Assembly: GCF_005518285.1 (NCBI RefSeq) | Contig: NZ_SJDU01000024.1 | Location: 1 to 12,810 of the forward strand | Source of the DNA: Brachyspira catarrhinii | GTDB taxonomy: Bacteria > Spirochaetota > Brachyspiria > Brachyspirales > Brachyspiraceae | DNA length: 12,810 nt | Reading direction: 5' to 3' | Shown: positions 6,132 to 12,810 of the stretch, piece after piece | How the letters are laid out: every line of letters starts with the position of its first letter | Position numbering within the stretch: position 1 is the first letter of the stretch | Position numbers and translations under genes: made by a program | The notes under the pieces: model-generated | What the model saw: the letters and a program-made list of their open reading frames with translations, nothing else | Databases searched by the model: none | Told to the model about the DNA's origin: nothing

Positions 6132-7076
6132 ATGGAAAATAAAGGATTAACATTAAGTATCATTTTTGAAGCGGACAGCGCAAACTATGGCGAGGGCTAT
6201 GGAAATGTATCGGCGTTAAAGAGAATAAGCAGAGCGGATGGTAATTCGTATAGCTATATATCAAGGCAGGCTTTAATATTTAGCTTAAAGAATAATTTAG
6301 GTTGGCTTGATACAGAAACAGCCGCTCAAGGTAAGGTGGCTCAATATACATGGGATAGTAATATAAAAGAATCACCTGAAATAGATTTATTTGGTTATAT
6401 GAAAACTAAAAGTAAAGATAACACTAAAAGTAAAAATAAAGACGAAAATGAAACTGAAGATAAAAGTAAAAAAGGAGAAAATAAAATAAGAGCGGCGGTT
6501 GTAAGATTTAGCAATGCAATATCTTTAGAAAATTATAGCGGAGATATGGAATTTGGAACTAATTTGTCTTTAGCGAATAGAACTAAAGATAAAAAAGGAT
6601 TACTTCCGTATAATGCCGAAATACATAAATCATATTACACATATACCGTAACGGTTGATTTAGATTTGGTAGGAGTTGATAAAAATGATAATATAGATTT
6701 ACAAAAAGATAATATAGAAGAATGCAAAAATAGAATAACAAAATTATTGGAAGGAATAGAATTTTTGCATAGAGAAATAAAAGCGGACACAAAAAATATG
6801 AATCCGATTTTTGCGATAGGCGGAATTTATAATATAAAAAATCCTTTCTTTGCAAATAGATTAGAATTAATTGAATATAAAAAATTAAATGTTTCTTTAA
6901 TAAAGGAAATATTAGATTCAATTAATAGTAAAAATATGGGAAAAACTTATATTGGCTGTTTATTAGAAAAATTTTCTAACGGAGAGGAAATAAAAAGCGA
7001 GTTAAAATCTGAAAGTATAGTTAACTTTTTTAATAAATTAAGAGAAGAGGTTAATAATTATTATGCAAGCAATTAA
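6132..7076 (+). CDS. cas7: Type I-B Cascade backbone Cas7 (Cst2/DevR family)
   Basis: A 314-aa backbone subunit, several copies of which coat the crRNA spacer. It matches the Cst2/DevR group: NVSALKRISRADGNSYSYIS (about residues 25-44) continuing into RQAL, and RFSNAISLENYSGDMEFGTN (125-144), both strong signatures. Residues about 91-118 form a Lys/Asp/Glu/Asn-rich insertion (repeated KSK/NKD units), probably a disordered loop and unusual in size. The start is well supported by AAAGGAG (6118-6124), 7 nt before ATG. It begins 21 nt after the cas8b stop and its 3' end overlaps cas5 by 14 nt, implying coupled translation. No RNase motif is expected in this subunit. Confidence 0.9.
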   Translation: MENKGLTLSIIFEADSANYGEGYGNVSALKRISRADGNSYSYISRQALIFSLKNNLGWLDTETAAQGKVAQYTWDSNIKESPEIDLFGYMKTKSKDNTKSKNKDENETEDKSKKGENKIRAAVVRFSNAISLENYSGDMEFGTNLSLANRTKDKKGLLPYNAEIHKSYYTYTVTVDLDLVGVDKNDNIDLQKDNIEECKNRITKLLEGIEFLHREIKADTKNMNPIFAIGGIYNIKNPFFANRLELIEYKKLNVSLIKEILDSINSKNMGKTYIGCLLEKFSNGEEIKSELKSESIVNFFNKLREEVNNYYASN

Positions 7077-7791
7077 AATAAAATGCTGTCAAAATATGGT
7101 TAATTATAAAAGGCAAGGGTTTAATGAAATATGGCAGTCATACCCTTTGCCTCCATATTCTTCCATTATTGGAATGATACATAAAGCATGCGGTTTTACG
7201 GAATATAAAGAAATGTATATTAGCGTTCAAGGAAAGAGCATTAATTCCCATTATGGATTATTTACAAAATATAGTTTTAATAAGAAAGAAAGCAGTTTGA
7301 AAAGTCCGTCTTTTAGAGGAGTTGGAAGCGTGGAGCTTTTGATAGATTTATCTCTTATAATTCATGTATACACGAAAGATACGAAACTTTTAAAAGAAAT
7401 ATGCGATAAATTAAATAATCCAAAAATCTATCCGTCTTTGGGGCGACATGAAGATATTTTAATTATAAATTCTGTAGAATTAATTGATATTGTTGAAGCT
7501 CCGAGAAAAATCGAATTAAGAAATAGCGCTTATATACCCGTAATATACCTTAATGAAGAAGATGATATATTGGAATCTGGAACAAGATATTTGATTAATA
7601 AAAAATTCTATATAGACGAAAAAAATGGAATTAAAATTAGAAAGTGGGAAAAAGAAAACGGCAAAATAAATGTTAAATATATGAGACCGAGTGAAAGTCG
7701 TATTAAATTTAATAAAGGAGTTTTTGTGGAAAAAGGAACGGGCGAAGACGAAGGTTTAGGAGTTTTTTTAGATGATAAAATATATTGCTAA
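7063..7791 (+). CDS. cas5: Type I-B Cascade subunit Cas5 (Cas5t type)
   Basis: A 242-aa RAMP protein that caps the 5' handle of the crRNA and contacts Cas8 and the first Cas7. The N-terminal Cas5 signature is clear: a first beta strand (MQAIKIKCCQ), then QSYPLPPYSSIIGMIHKACG (residues 25-44), the proline-rich turn and first helix conserved in the Cas5t family that accompanies Cst1/Cst2. No catalytic role is expected because Cas6 is present. The ATG at 7063 overlaps the cas7 3' end by 14 nt; the nearest purine-rich site is AGAGAAGAGG (7041-7050), rather far away, so translation is probably coupled to cas7. Its own 3' end overlaps cas3 by 20 nt. Confidence 0.88.
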   Translation: MQAIKIKCCQNMVNYKRQGFNEIWQSYPLPPYSSIIGMIHKACGFTEYKEMYISVQGKSINSHYGLFTKYSFNKKESSLKSPSFRGVGSVELLIDLSLIIHVYTKDTKLLKEICDKLNNPKIYPSLGRHEDILIINSVELIDIVEAPRKIELRNSAYIPVIYLNEEDDILESGTRYLINKKFYIDEKNGIKIRKWEKENGKINVKYMRPSESRIKFNKGVFVEKGTGEDEGLGVFLDDKIYC

Positions 7792-10162
7792 ATCTAACAA
7801 GAGTAAAACACATACCGAAACTATAGAAGAACATACAAATAAGCTTTTAAAATTATTTGACGATTTCAAAAAAATAGAAAAATATTCAAATAAATTTAAA
7901 AATAAGAATGATAACGATAAAGAATTAAATTTAATTGAAACGGCATGCAAATTACATGATTTAGGAAAAATGAATTATAAATTCCAAGAATATATACAAA
8001 AAGATTTTCCGATTAATAAAAAATTAAACGATTTATATAACGAATTAAATATAAGAGACATACCGCATGGCATATTGAGTTGTTGTTTTATAGATGTTGA
8101 TAATTTACAAAAAGAATTTGGATTTGACGATAAAGATATAAAAGTTTTGGCTACGGCAATATTTAATCATCATAACAGAGAGTTATTAGATAATAATAAA
8201 CATAGAATAGAATTCAAGAGATTAAATAAAATAGTCAATGAAGATTTAAAATATAATGTGAAAAAGTATAATGAAATATATAATAAAAATCTATATTGCG
8301 AAATTGACGGCATAGAAGAGAATATGATAAAAAATAATGATTGTAAAATAAAAAATCATTATGAATTCTGGTTAAAATTCATAGTCATAAAAGGAATGCT
8401 GAATAAAATAGACTATGCCGCAAGCGCTTATGTTTATAATAAAGATAAAAAGAAATATGAATTTGGAATTAATAAAGACGACTTTGAAATGACGGCGGAT
8501 AATTCATGCGAAAAAGTTAAAACCAAATTTGAAAAAAATAAATACAGATTAAACGATTGCCAAGAATTCATGTTAAAAAATAATGACAAAAATATAATAG
8601 TCGTTGCTTCCACTGGAATTGGAAAAACTGAAGGAGCTTTACTTTGGGCGGGAAATTCAAAAACTTTTTATACGCTTCCGATTAAAGTGTCGATTAACGC
8701 GATTTACGAAAGAATAAAAACTCAAGAATATTACGATAAAGAAAAAATTACTCTTCTTCATTCGGATGCAATAAGCGAGATTATGAAAGAGGATGCAGAT
8801 TTTGAAGACGCTATGGAAAAATACGGAAAAAGTAAAAAATTATCTTATCCTCTTACGGTATGCACTATTGACCAACTTTTCTATTTTGTTTTTAAATCGC
8901 TCGGAACTGAAATATTTCCAGCGACTTTGAAATATAGCAAAATAATAATAGACGAAATTCAATCTTATACGCCAGAAATAACCGCTTTCATTTTATACGG
9001 CTTAAAAGTTATAAACGATTTGGGCGGACAATTTTGCATAATGACGGCGACTCTTCCGCCCATAATAATAGAATTAATGGAAAGAGAAAATATACAATTT
9101 GAAACTCCAAAAATTTTTATAAAGAAAGACGAAAGCGGAAACAGTATAAAAAGACATTTCATAAAATTTATCGAATTTGAAAACGAAGAAGAAAAAGATT
9201 TTAATTATAATGAAATTTTAGAAAAAGCTAAAAGTAAAAAAGTTCTTATAATTTGCAATATCGTTAAACGAGCGCAGGAAGTTTATTTAAAACTTAAAGA
9301 TATTAAAGAAAATATTGAAATTAATTTGCTCCATTCAAGATTTATTTTTAAAGAAAGAAAAGAAAAAGAAGATAAAATACAAAAATTTGCTTCTACGAAT
9401 GAAAAAGATAGAAATAATGACGCTGGAATATGGATTTCGACTCAAATAGTAGAGGCAAGTTTGGATATAGATTTTGATGTTTTATATACCGATATGTGTT
9501 CCGCGGACAGTTTGCTTCAGAGAATGGGAAGATGCTATAGAAACAGAATTTATGAAGAAGGCAAACCTAATATTTTTATTTACGATACTAAAGTCGGAGT
9601 AGGAGAAAATAAAAATAGTGTTTATAATTCGGAGTTATATGATAGAGCAGTTAAATTTATAAAAAAATACGATAACGATATTTTTACCGAAGAGCAGAAA
9701 TTAGAATATATTAATAAAGTTTATAATACTAAAGAATTGGAAAAAGAAAAAAGTAAGTATTTACAAAGAATAAACGAAAATTACGAAGCGCTTAAAAAAC
9801 TTCCTCCCGCTTTTATAGAAAAATCGGACGTTGCGGATTTGTTTAGAGCGATTGATAGCGTAACGGTAATGCCTGAAAAAATATATTTATCTATAAAAGA
9901 TAATATTATAAACGAATATTTTGAAATAAAAAATAAAGAAAAGAAAACTAAAGACGATTTGAAAAATTTAATAAATAAGAAAAATGAAATATTAGGATTT
10001 ACGACTTCAGTTCGTTTATATAAAAGCCATCAATCAAACACTGGAATTAATCCAATAGAATTAGGAAAAAATAAATTTGAAAAAATATCTATAGTCGATT
10101 TGGAATATGACAAAGAATTAGGATTATTGGAAGGCAATGCAAATATAATTTTAAGCGACTGA
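7772..10162 (+). CDS. cas3: CRISPR nuclease-helicase Cas3 (HD + SF2 helicase)
   Basis: A 796-aa effector nuclease recruited by target-bound Cascade to unwind and degrade DNA. The N-terminal HD domain (about 1-230) shows H21, H62-D63 (LHDLGK), H99, H133-H134 (FNHHN) and D214 as likely metal ligands. The SF2 helicase follows: Walker A STGIGKTEG with K285-T286, motif II DEIQ (394-397, instead of the textbook DExH), motif III MTATLP (424-429), LLHSRF, STQIVEASLDIDFDVLYTD (motif V), and motif VI QRMGRCYR (583-590). The ATG has AGGAG at 7758-7762, 9 nt upstream, inside cas5. CpG is low in the HD-encoding part but rises sharply from about 8600, near the HD/helicase boundary. All key motifs look intact. 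Confidence 0.93.
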   Translation: MIKYIAKSNKSKTHTETIEEHTNKLLKLFDDFKKIEKYSNKFKNKNDNDKELNLIETACKLHDLGKMNYKFQEYIQKDFPINKKLNDLYNELNIRDIPHGILSCCFIDVDNLQKEFGFDDKDIKVLATAIFNHHNRELLDNNKHRIEFKRLNKIVNEDLKYNVKKYNEIYNKNLYCEIDGIEENMIKNNDCKIKNHYEFWLKFIVIKGMLNKIDYAASAYVYNKDKKKYEFGINKDDFEMTADNSCEKVKTKFEKNKYRLNDCQEFMLKNNDKNIIVVASTGIGKTEGALLWAGNSKTFYTLPIKVSINAIYERIKTQEYYDKEKITLLHSDAISEIMKEDADFEDAMEKYGKSKKLSYPLTVCTIDQLFYFVFKSLGTEIFPATLKYSKIIIDEIQSYTPEITAFILYGLKVINDLGGQFCIMTATLPPIIIELMERENIQFETPKIFIKKDESGNSIKRHFIKFIEFENEEEKDFNYNEILEKAKSKKVLIICNIVKRAQEVYLKLKDIKENIEINLLHSRFIFKERKEKEDKIQKFASTNEKDRNNDAGIWISTQIVEASLDIDFDVLYTDMCSADSLLQRMGRCYRNRIYEEGKPNIFIYDTKVGVGENKNSVYNSELYDRAVKFIKKYDNDIFTEEQKLEYINKVYNTKELEKEKSKYLQRINENYEALKKLPPAFIEKSDVADLFRAIDSVTVMPEKIYLSIKDNIINEYFEIKNKEKKTKDDLKNLINKKNEILGFTTSVRLYKSHQSNTGINPIELGKNKFEKISIVDLEYDKELGLLEGNANIILSD

Positions 10163-10164
10163 CT

Positions 10165-10674
10165 ATGATTAACGATGCCAAAGAATTAAAATATGTATCG
10201 GGGACTATTTATTCCTATAGTTTTTTATGCGATAGAAAAGTTTGGCTTTCTTATCATAATTTGTCTATGGAACAAGAAAGCGAATTGGTGGAAATTGGAA
10301 AGTTTATTGACGAAACTACTTATAAAAACGAAAGACATAATTTTTTAATCGACAATACCGTTAATATAGATTTTCTCAAAAAGAATATTGTGCATGAAAT
10401 TAAAAAATCGAATAAACAAAAACAAATGGCAATAAATCAAATTAAATATTATCTTTTTATTTTGAAAAATCATGGTTTTGAAGATATTAAAGGAGAGTTA
10501 AATATTCCGAAATCAAAATATACCGAAGAAGTTATTTTAACCGAAGAGGATATGGAAAATATAAAAAGCAATCTTGAAAGAATTGATAAAATATTGAAGA
10601 GTAAAAATATTCCCGAGCCAATAAACGAAAAAAGTTGTTTCAAATGCGCTTATTACGAGCTTTGTTATATATGA
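10165..10674 (+). CDS. cas4: CRISPR adaptation exonuclease Cas4
   Basis: A 169-aa RecB-like Cas4 that trims pre-spacers and selects PAM-containing ends together with Cas1-Cas2. The four Fe-S cysteines are present: C22 (FLCDRK) and C158, C161, C167 (CFKCAYYELC). Nuclease residues D69 (NIDFL), E78 and K80 (HEIKKS) and the QIKYYL motif are visible. The usual motif I His in GKxxHE seems replaced: the protein reads GKFIDE with D49. It starts 2 nt after the cas3 stop without a recognisable Shine-Dalgarno, so translation is probably coupled to cas3. Its stop (10672-10674) sits within the cas1 ribosome-binding region. Confidence 0.9.
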   Translation: MINDAKELKYVSGTIYSYSFLCDRKVWLSYHNLSMEQESELVEIGKFIDETTYKNERHNFLIDNTVNIDFLKKNIVHEIKKSNKQKQMAINQIKYYLFILKNHGFEDIKGELNIPKSKYTEEVILTEEDMENIKSNLERIDKILKSKNIPEPINEKSCFKCAYYELCYI

Positions 10675-10680
10675 GGATTT

Positions 10681-11673
10681 ATGCGTCAGTCTTATTATTT
10701 ATTTTCAAGCGGAGAGCTAAAGAGAAAAGACAATACTTTGCAATTTGTCAAATCTACGGGAGAGAAAAGAAATCTTCCGATAGAAGTCATATACGATATT
10801 TATGCTTTCGGAGAGATAACGATTAATACGAAATTGATTAATTTTTTATCTCAAACGGGAATATGCGTTCACTTTTTTAATTATTACGAATTCTACGCTG
10901 GAAGCTTTTATCCGAGAGAAAAATTAGTTTCGGGAGATTTGCTCGTTCAACAAGTTTCTTTTTATAGCGATTATCAAAAAAGAATTTCGCTCGCTAAAAA
11001 ATTCGTTTACGGAGCGACTGAAAATATTTTAAGGAATTTGAGATATTATAATATTAGAGGACGAGATTTAAACGAAGAAATTGAATCGATAACAAAATTG
11101 GAAGAAAGTTTGGAAAGTTATAATAAAATTGACGAAATAATGGGAATCGAAGGAAATGTTCACAGAATATATTACAGAAGCTGGAATAAAATTATAAATC
11201 AAGAAATAGATTTTGAAAAAAGAGTAAAGCGTCCTCCCGATAATATGATTAATTCGCTTATAAGTTTTTTAAATTCGGTTCTTTATTCAAAAGTTCTTTC
11301 GGAAATATACAGAACGCAATTAAATCCCACGATAAGTTATTTGCATGAGCCTTCCGTTAAAAGATTTTCATTGTCGCTCGATGTAGCCGAAATTTTTAAG
11401 CCTTTGATAGTCGATAGATTGATATTTTATTTTCTTAATAAAAATGTAATATCGGAAAACGATTTTGATAAAGAAAGCAATTTTTTAAGACTTAAAGAAA
11501 ATATTCTTCAAAAAATTATGGAAGAAGTCGATAAAAGACTTTCGACTACGATAAAACATAGAACATTAAACAGAGATGTCTCTTATAAACATTTAATGAG
11601 ACTCGAACTTTATAAAATAATAAAACATTTACTAGGCGAAAAAGAATATTCTCCGTTTAAAATATGGTGGTAG
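10681..11673 (+). CDS. cas1: CRISPR integrase Cas1
   Basis: A 330-aa Cas1, the metal-dependent integrase that with Cas2 inserts spacers at the leader-repeat junction. The three active-site residues are present: E157 in GIEGNVHRIYY, H222 in YLHEPS, and D234 in LSLDVAEIFKP (with E237 nearby). Length and the start (MRQSYYLFSSGEL) match the type I-B branch. The ATG has GAGGA (10673-10677), 3 nt upstream and overlapping the cas4 stop; it begins 6 nt after cas4. The gene has a higher CpG content than cas8b, more like the surface genes at the left. No truncation or frameshift. Confidence 0.95.
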   Translation: MRQSYYLFSSGELKRKDNTLQFVKSTGEKRNLPIEVIYDIYAFGEITINTKLINFLSQTGICVHFFNYYEFYAGSFYPREKLVSGDLLVQQVSFYSDYQKRISLAKKFVYGATENILRNLRYYNIRGRDLNEEIESITKLEESLESYNKIDEIMGIEGNVHRIYYRSWNKIINQEIDFEKRVKRPPDNMINSLISFLNSVLYSKVLSEIYRTQLNPTISYLHEPSVKRFSLSLDVAEIFKPLIVDRLIFYFLNKNVISENDFDKESNFLRLKENILQKIMEEVDKRLSTTIKHRTLNRDVSYKHLMRLELYKIIKHLLGEKEYSPFKIWW

Positions 11674-11675
11674 AA

Positions 11676-11960
11676 ATGTATATAATTTTAATGTATGATA
11701 TAGAAGTAAACGATGAAGATAATCCTTATGTATTGAAAAAAGTTTTTAATATTTGCAAAAGGTATCTTAATCATATACAAAAATCGGTATTCGAGGGCGA
11801 GGTTTCCGAAGCCCAATACCTCAAATTAAAAAAAGAGCTCTTTGACATATTAAGAGAAAATAAAGATTCTTGCATAGTTTTCAAAAGCAGAAACGAAAAG
11901 TGGCTTGAAAAAGAGTTTTTGGTAAAAGAAGATATTGACAAAACTTCAAATTTTATATAA
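11676..11960 (+). CDS. cas2: CRISPR adaptation protein Cas2
   Basis: A 94-aa Cas2, the dimeric core of the Cas1-Cas2 integrase. It opens with the typical ferredoxin-fold strand MYIILMYDIE, with the conserved Asp at residue 8, and contains the region SVFEGEVSE (about 38-46) that family members share. I prefer ATG 11676, 2 nt after the cas1 stop, because it gives the canonical Cas2 N-terminus and follows GGTGG (11667-11671 region). An in-frame ATG at 11664 would add MVVE and overlap cas1. Last cas gene; the array leader starts right after it, and its stop codon lies in one arm of an inverted repeat. Confidence 0.93.
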   Translation: MYIILMYDIEVNDEDNPYVLKKVFNICKRYLNHIQKSVFEGEVSEAQYLKLKKELFDILRENKDSCIVFKSRNEKWLEKEFLVKEDIDKTSNFI

Positions 11961-12067
11961 AATACGAGTATGTCGATATATAATGAATAATATTTTACGG
12001 CTTATCGACAGACAAGTTTTTTGAAATAGGTTCGTATTTTGTAATGTTATATATTTTTTATATCGAC
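11959..12067. repeat. Nested inverted repeats in the leader
   Basis: AAAATACGA (11959-11967) pairs exactly with TCGTATTTT (12032-12040). Inside it, TGTCGATA (11971-11978) pairs with TATCGACA (12003-12010). GTCGATATA (11972-11980) can alternatively pair with TATATCGAC (12059-12067). So the TATCGAC word occurs twice directly (12003-12009, 12061-12067) and once inverted (11972-11978). They may be binding sites for the integration machinery or a regulator, or alternative RNA folds between cas2 and the array. Confidence 0.6.
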
Positions 12068-12127
12068 TTACTCCAAATTTAATATGTAAAAGATTTTGTC
12101 TTTTCATATTTCATGCCGAAAAAACGG
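11961..12127 (+). promoter_or_regulatory. CRISPR leader
   Basis: A 167-nt AT-rich non-coding stretch between cas2 and the first repeat, in the position and orientation of a leader, where array transcription starts and new spacers enter. It contains the inverted repeats and hairpin listed separately. A TGTTATATA (12045-12053) resembles the extended -10 of the other two promoters, but no good -35 lies 16-18 nt upstream, so this promoter call is weak; the array might also be transcribed from the cas operon. Confidence 0.7.
12081..12110 (+). other. Stem-loop 18 nt before the first CRISPR repeat
   Basis: The left arm AATATGTAAAAGA (12081-12093) pairs with the right arm TCTTTTCATATT (12099-12110) over 12 base pairs, with one bulged T (12087) and a TTTTG loop. 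It is the longest near-perfect hairpin in the leader. It lacks the T-tract of an intrinsic terminator, although U-rich bases in the right arm leave that open. A role in the array transcript's 5' end or in leader recognition is inference. Confidence 0.55.
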
Positions 12128-12810
12128 ATAATAAATCTAACCATAGTGGAATGTAAATTCAATTTTTATATAGCCACTTTCGGATACGCTCTCCATAATA
12201 AATCTAACCATAGTGGAATGTAAATCTCGAGACAGTTTTTTCAGAATATAGTTTTAACGATAATAATAAATCTAACCATAGTGGAATGTAAATGATTTTG
12301 CTTCAAATCCTTTCACGAGCTGCAGAATAATAATAAATCTAACCATAGTGGAATGTAAATCACTACTAATAAAACCGCATGATATATTTTAAACGCATAA
12401 TAAATCTAACCATAGTGGAATGTAAATAGCAAGAGCGAGATAGAAAAAATTATCGAAAATATAATAATAAATCTAACCATAGTGGAATGTAAATCTTTTT
12501 GTGTTAAATAGCTTTCTATCATGTTAGATATAATAAATCTAACCATAGTGGAATGTAAATTAAAAATTGACTTCTTTCTAAACTATCGTCAACTACATAA
12601 TAAATCTAACCATAGTGGAATGTAAATAAAGGAGGAAGTGAGTTTGACTATATGATAGTCCAAAATAATAAATCTAACCATAGTGGAATGTAAATTATCA
12701 AATTTTAACAACTCCTCAAGATTCAAATGATAATAATAAATCTAACCATAGTGGAATGTAAATTTCGTAAAATGGAGTCGAGGATTAGGCAAGGACTGGA
12801 TAATAAATCT
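12128..12810 (+). CRISPR. CRISPR array, type I-B, 10 full repeats plus a partial
   Basis: Ten identical 31-nt repeats, each starting ATAATAAATC and ending GGAATGTAAAT, at 12128, 12195, 12263, 12330, 12397, 12464, 12530, 12597, 12665 and 12733. An eleventh begins at 12800 and is cut by the window end after 11 nt. Ten spacers are 36, 37, 36, 36, 36, 36, 35, 36, 37 and 37-36 nt long (the last one 36), all different. The repeat end GGAATGTAAAT is typical of I-B arrays with Cst-type effectors; if Cas6 leaves an 8-nt tag, it would be ATGTAAAT. The repeat has only a weak CCA/TGG stem. The leader is on the left beside cas2, so the newest spacers should be at 12159 onward. Perfect repeat identity at this end suits an active array. 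The array continues beyond the window. Confidence 0.98.

Noticed and set aside
6471..6477. AAAGGAG inside cas7, considered as a second internal start
   Set aside because: No ATG, GTG or TTG follows in frame at a workable distance.
6583..6921. Minus-strand open frame within cas7 resembling a hydrophobic protein
   Set aside because: Hydrophobicity is explained by reverse reading of Lys/Ile-rich codons; no ribosome site or family resemblance.
7768..9162. Two short minus-strand open frames within cas3 (7768-7950 and 8965-9162)
   Set aside because: Antisense to intact cas3 with all its motifs; no independent evidence.
10635..10826. 63-codon + strand frame across the cas4/cas1 junction
   Set aside because: A different frame overlapping the confirmed ends of cas4 and cas1; its peptide has no recognisable feature.

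Overview
The window is very AT-rich DNA (about a quarter G+C by eye) with Shine-Dalgarno-type bacterial genes, all on the + strand. The base composition, AGA/AAA/ATA-rich codon use, and the mix of surface-polymer genes with a Cst-type (Tneap) I-B CRISPR system suit a low-GC anaerobe. A Brachyspira-like spirochaete is my best guess, with low confidence; Fusobacteriota or Clostridia are also possible. No rRNA, tRNA, transposase or integrase was seen.

Layout. 1-240: AT-rich upstream DNA. 241-1986: membrane-anchored LTA-synthase-like sulfatase/phosphoglycerol transferase. 1987-2284: strong promoter, a structured leader, and a tiny reading frame built on ten AACGC pentanucleotide repeats. 2285-3376: GT61 (DUF563) glycosyltransferase. 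3377-3538: degenerate intergenic repeat, then a consensus-like promoter whose -10 region is flanked by an 8-bp inverted repeat. 3539-11960: a complete type I-B operon, cas6-cas8b(Cst1)-cas7(Cst2/DevR)-cas5t-cas3-cas4-cas1-cas2, with overlaps or gaps of no more than 21 nt. 11961-12127: leader with inverted repeats. 12128-12810: CRISPR array with ten full 31-nt repeats, ten 35-37-nt spacers and a partial eleventh repeat cut by the window edge.

How it works together. Cas6 should process the array transcript. Cas8b, Cas7 and Cas5t should form Cascade on the crRNA, and Cas3 (HD nuclease plus helicase) should degrade the target. Cas4, Cas1 and Cas2 should acquire spacers into the leader end next to cas2. 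No separate cas11 gene is present, but cas8b contains an in-frame internal ATG with a near-perfect Shine-Dalgarno, predicting a separately translated 117-aa Cas11 small subunit.

Most interesting signals: (1) the internal Cas11 start in cas8b; (2) the pentanucleotide-repeat upstream ORF before the glycosyltransferase, where repeat number decides whether translation stops early or runs into the downstream start codon, a plausible phase-variation switch; (3) low CpG content in the cas8b-cas7-cas5-cas3 HD block compared with cas6 and with the cas3 helicase-cas4-cas1 part, suggesting a mosaic operon; (4) inverted repeats in the cas promoter and in the CRISPR leader.
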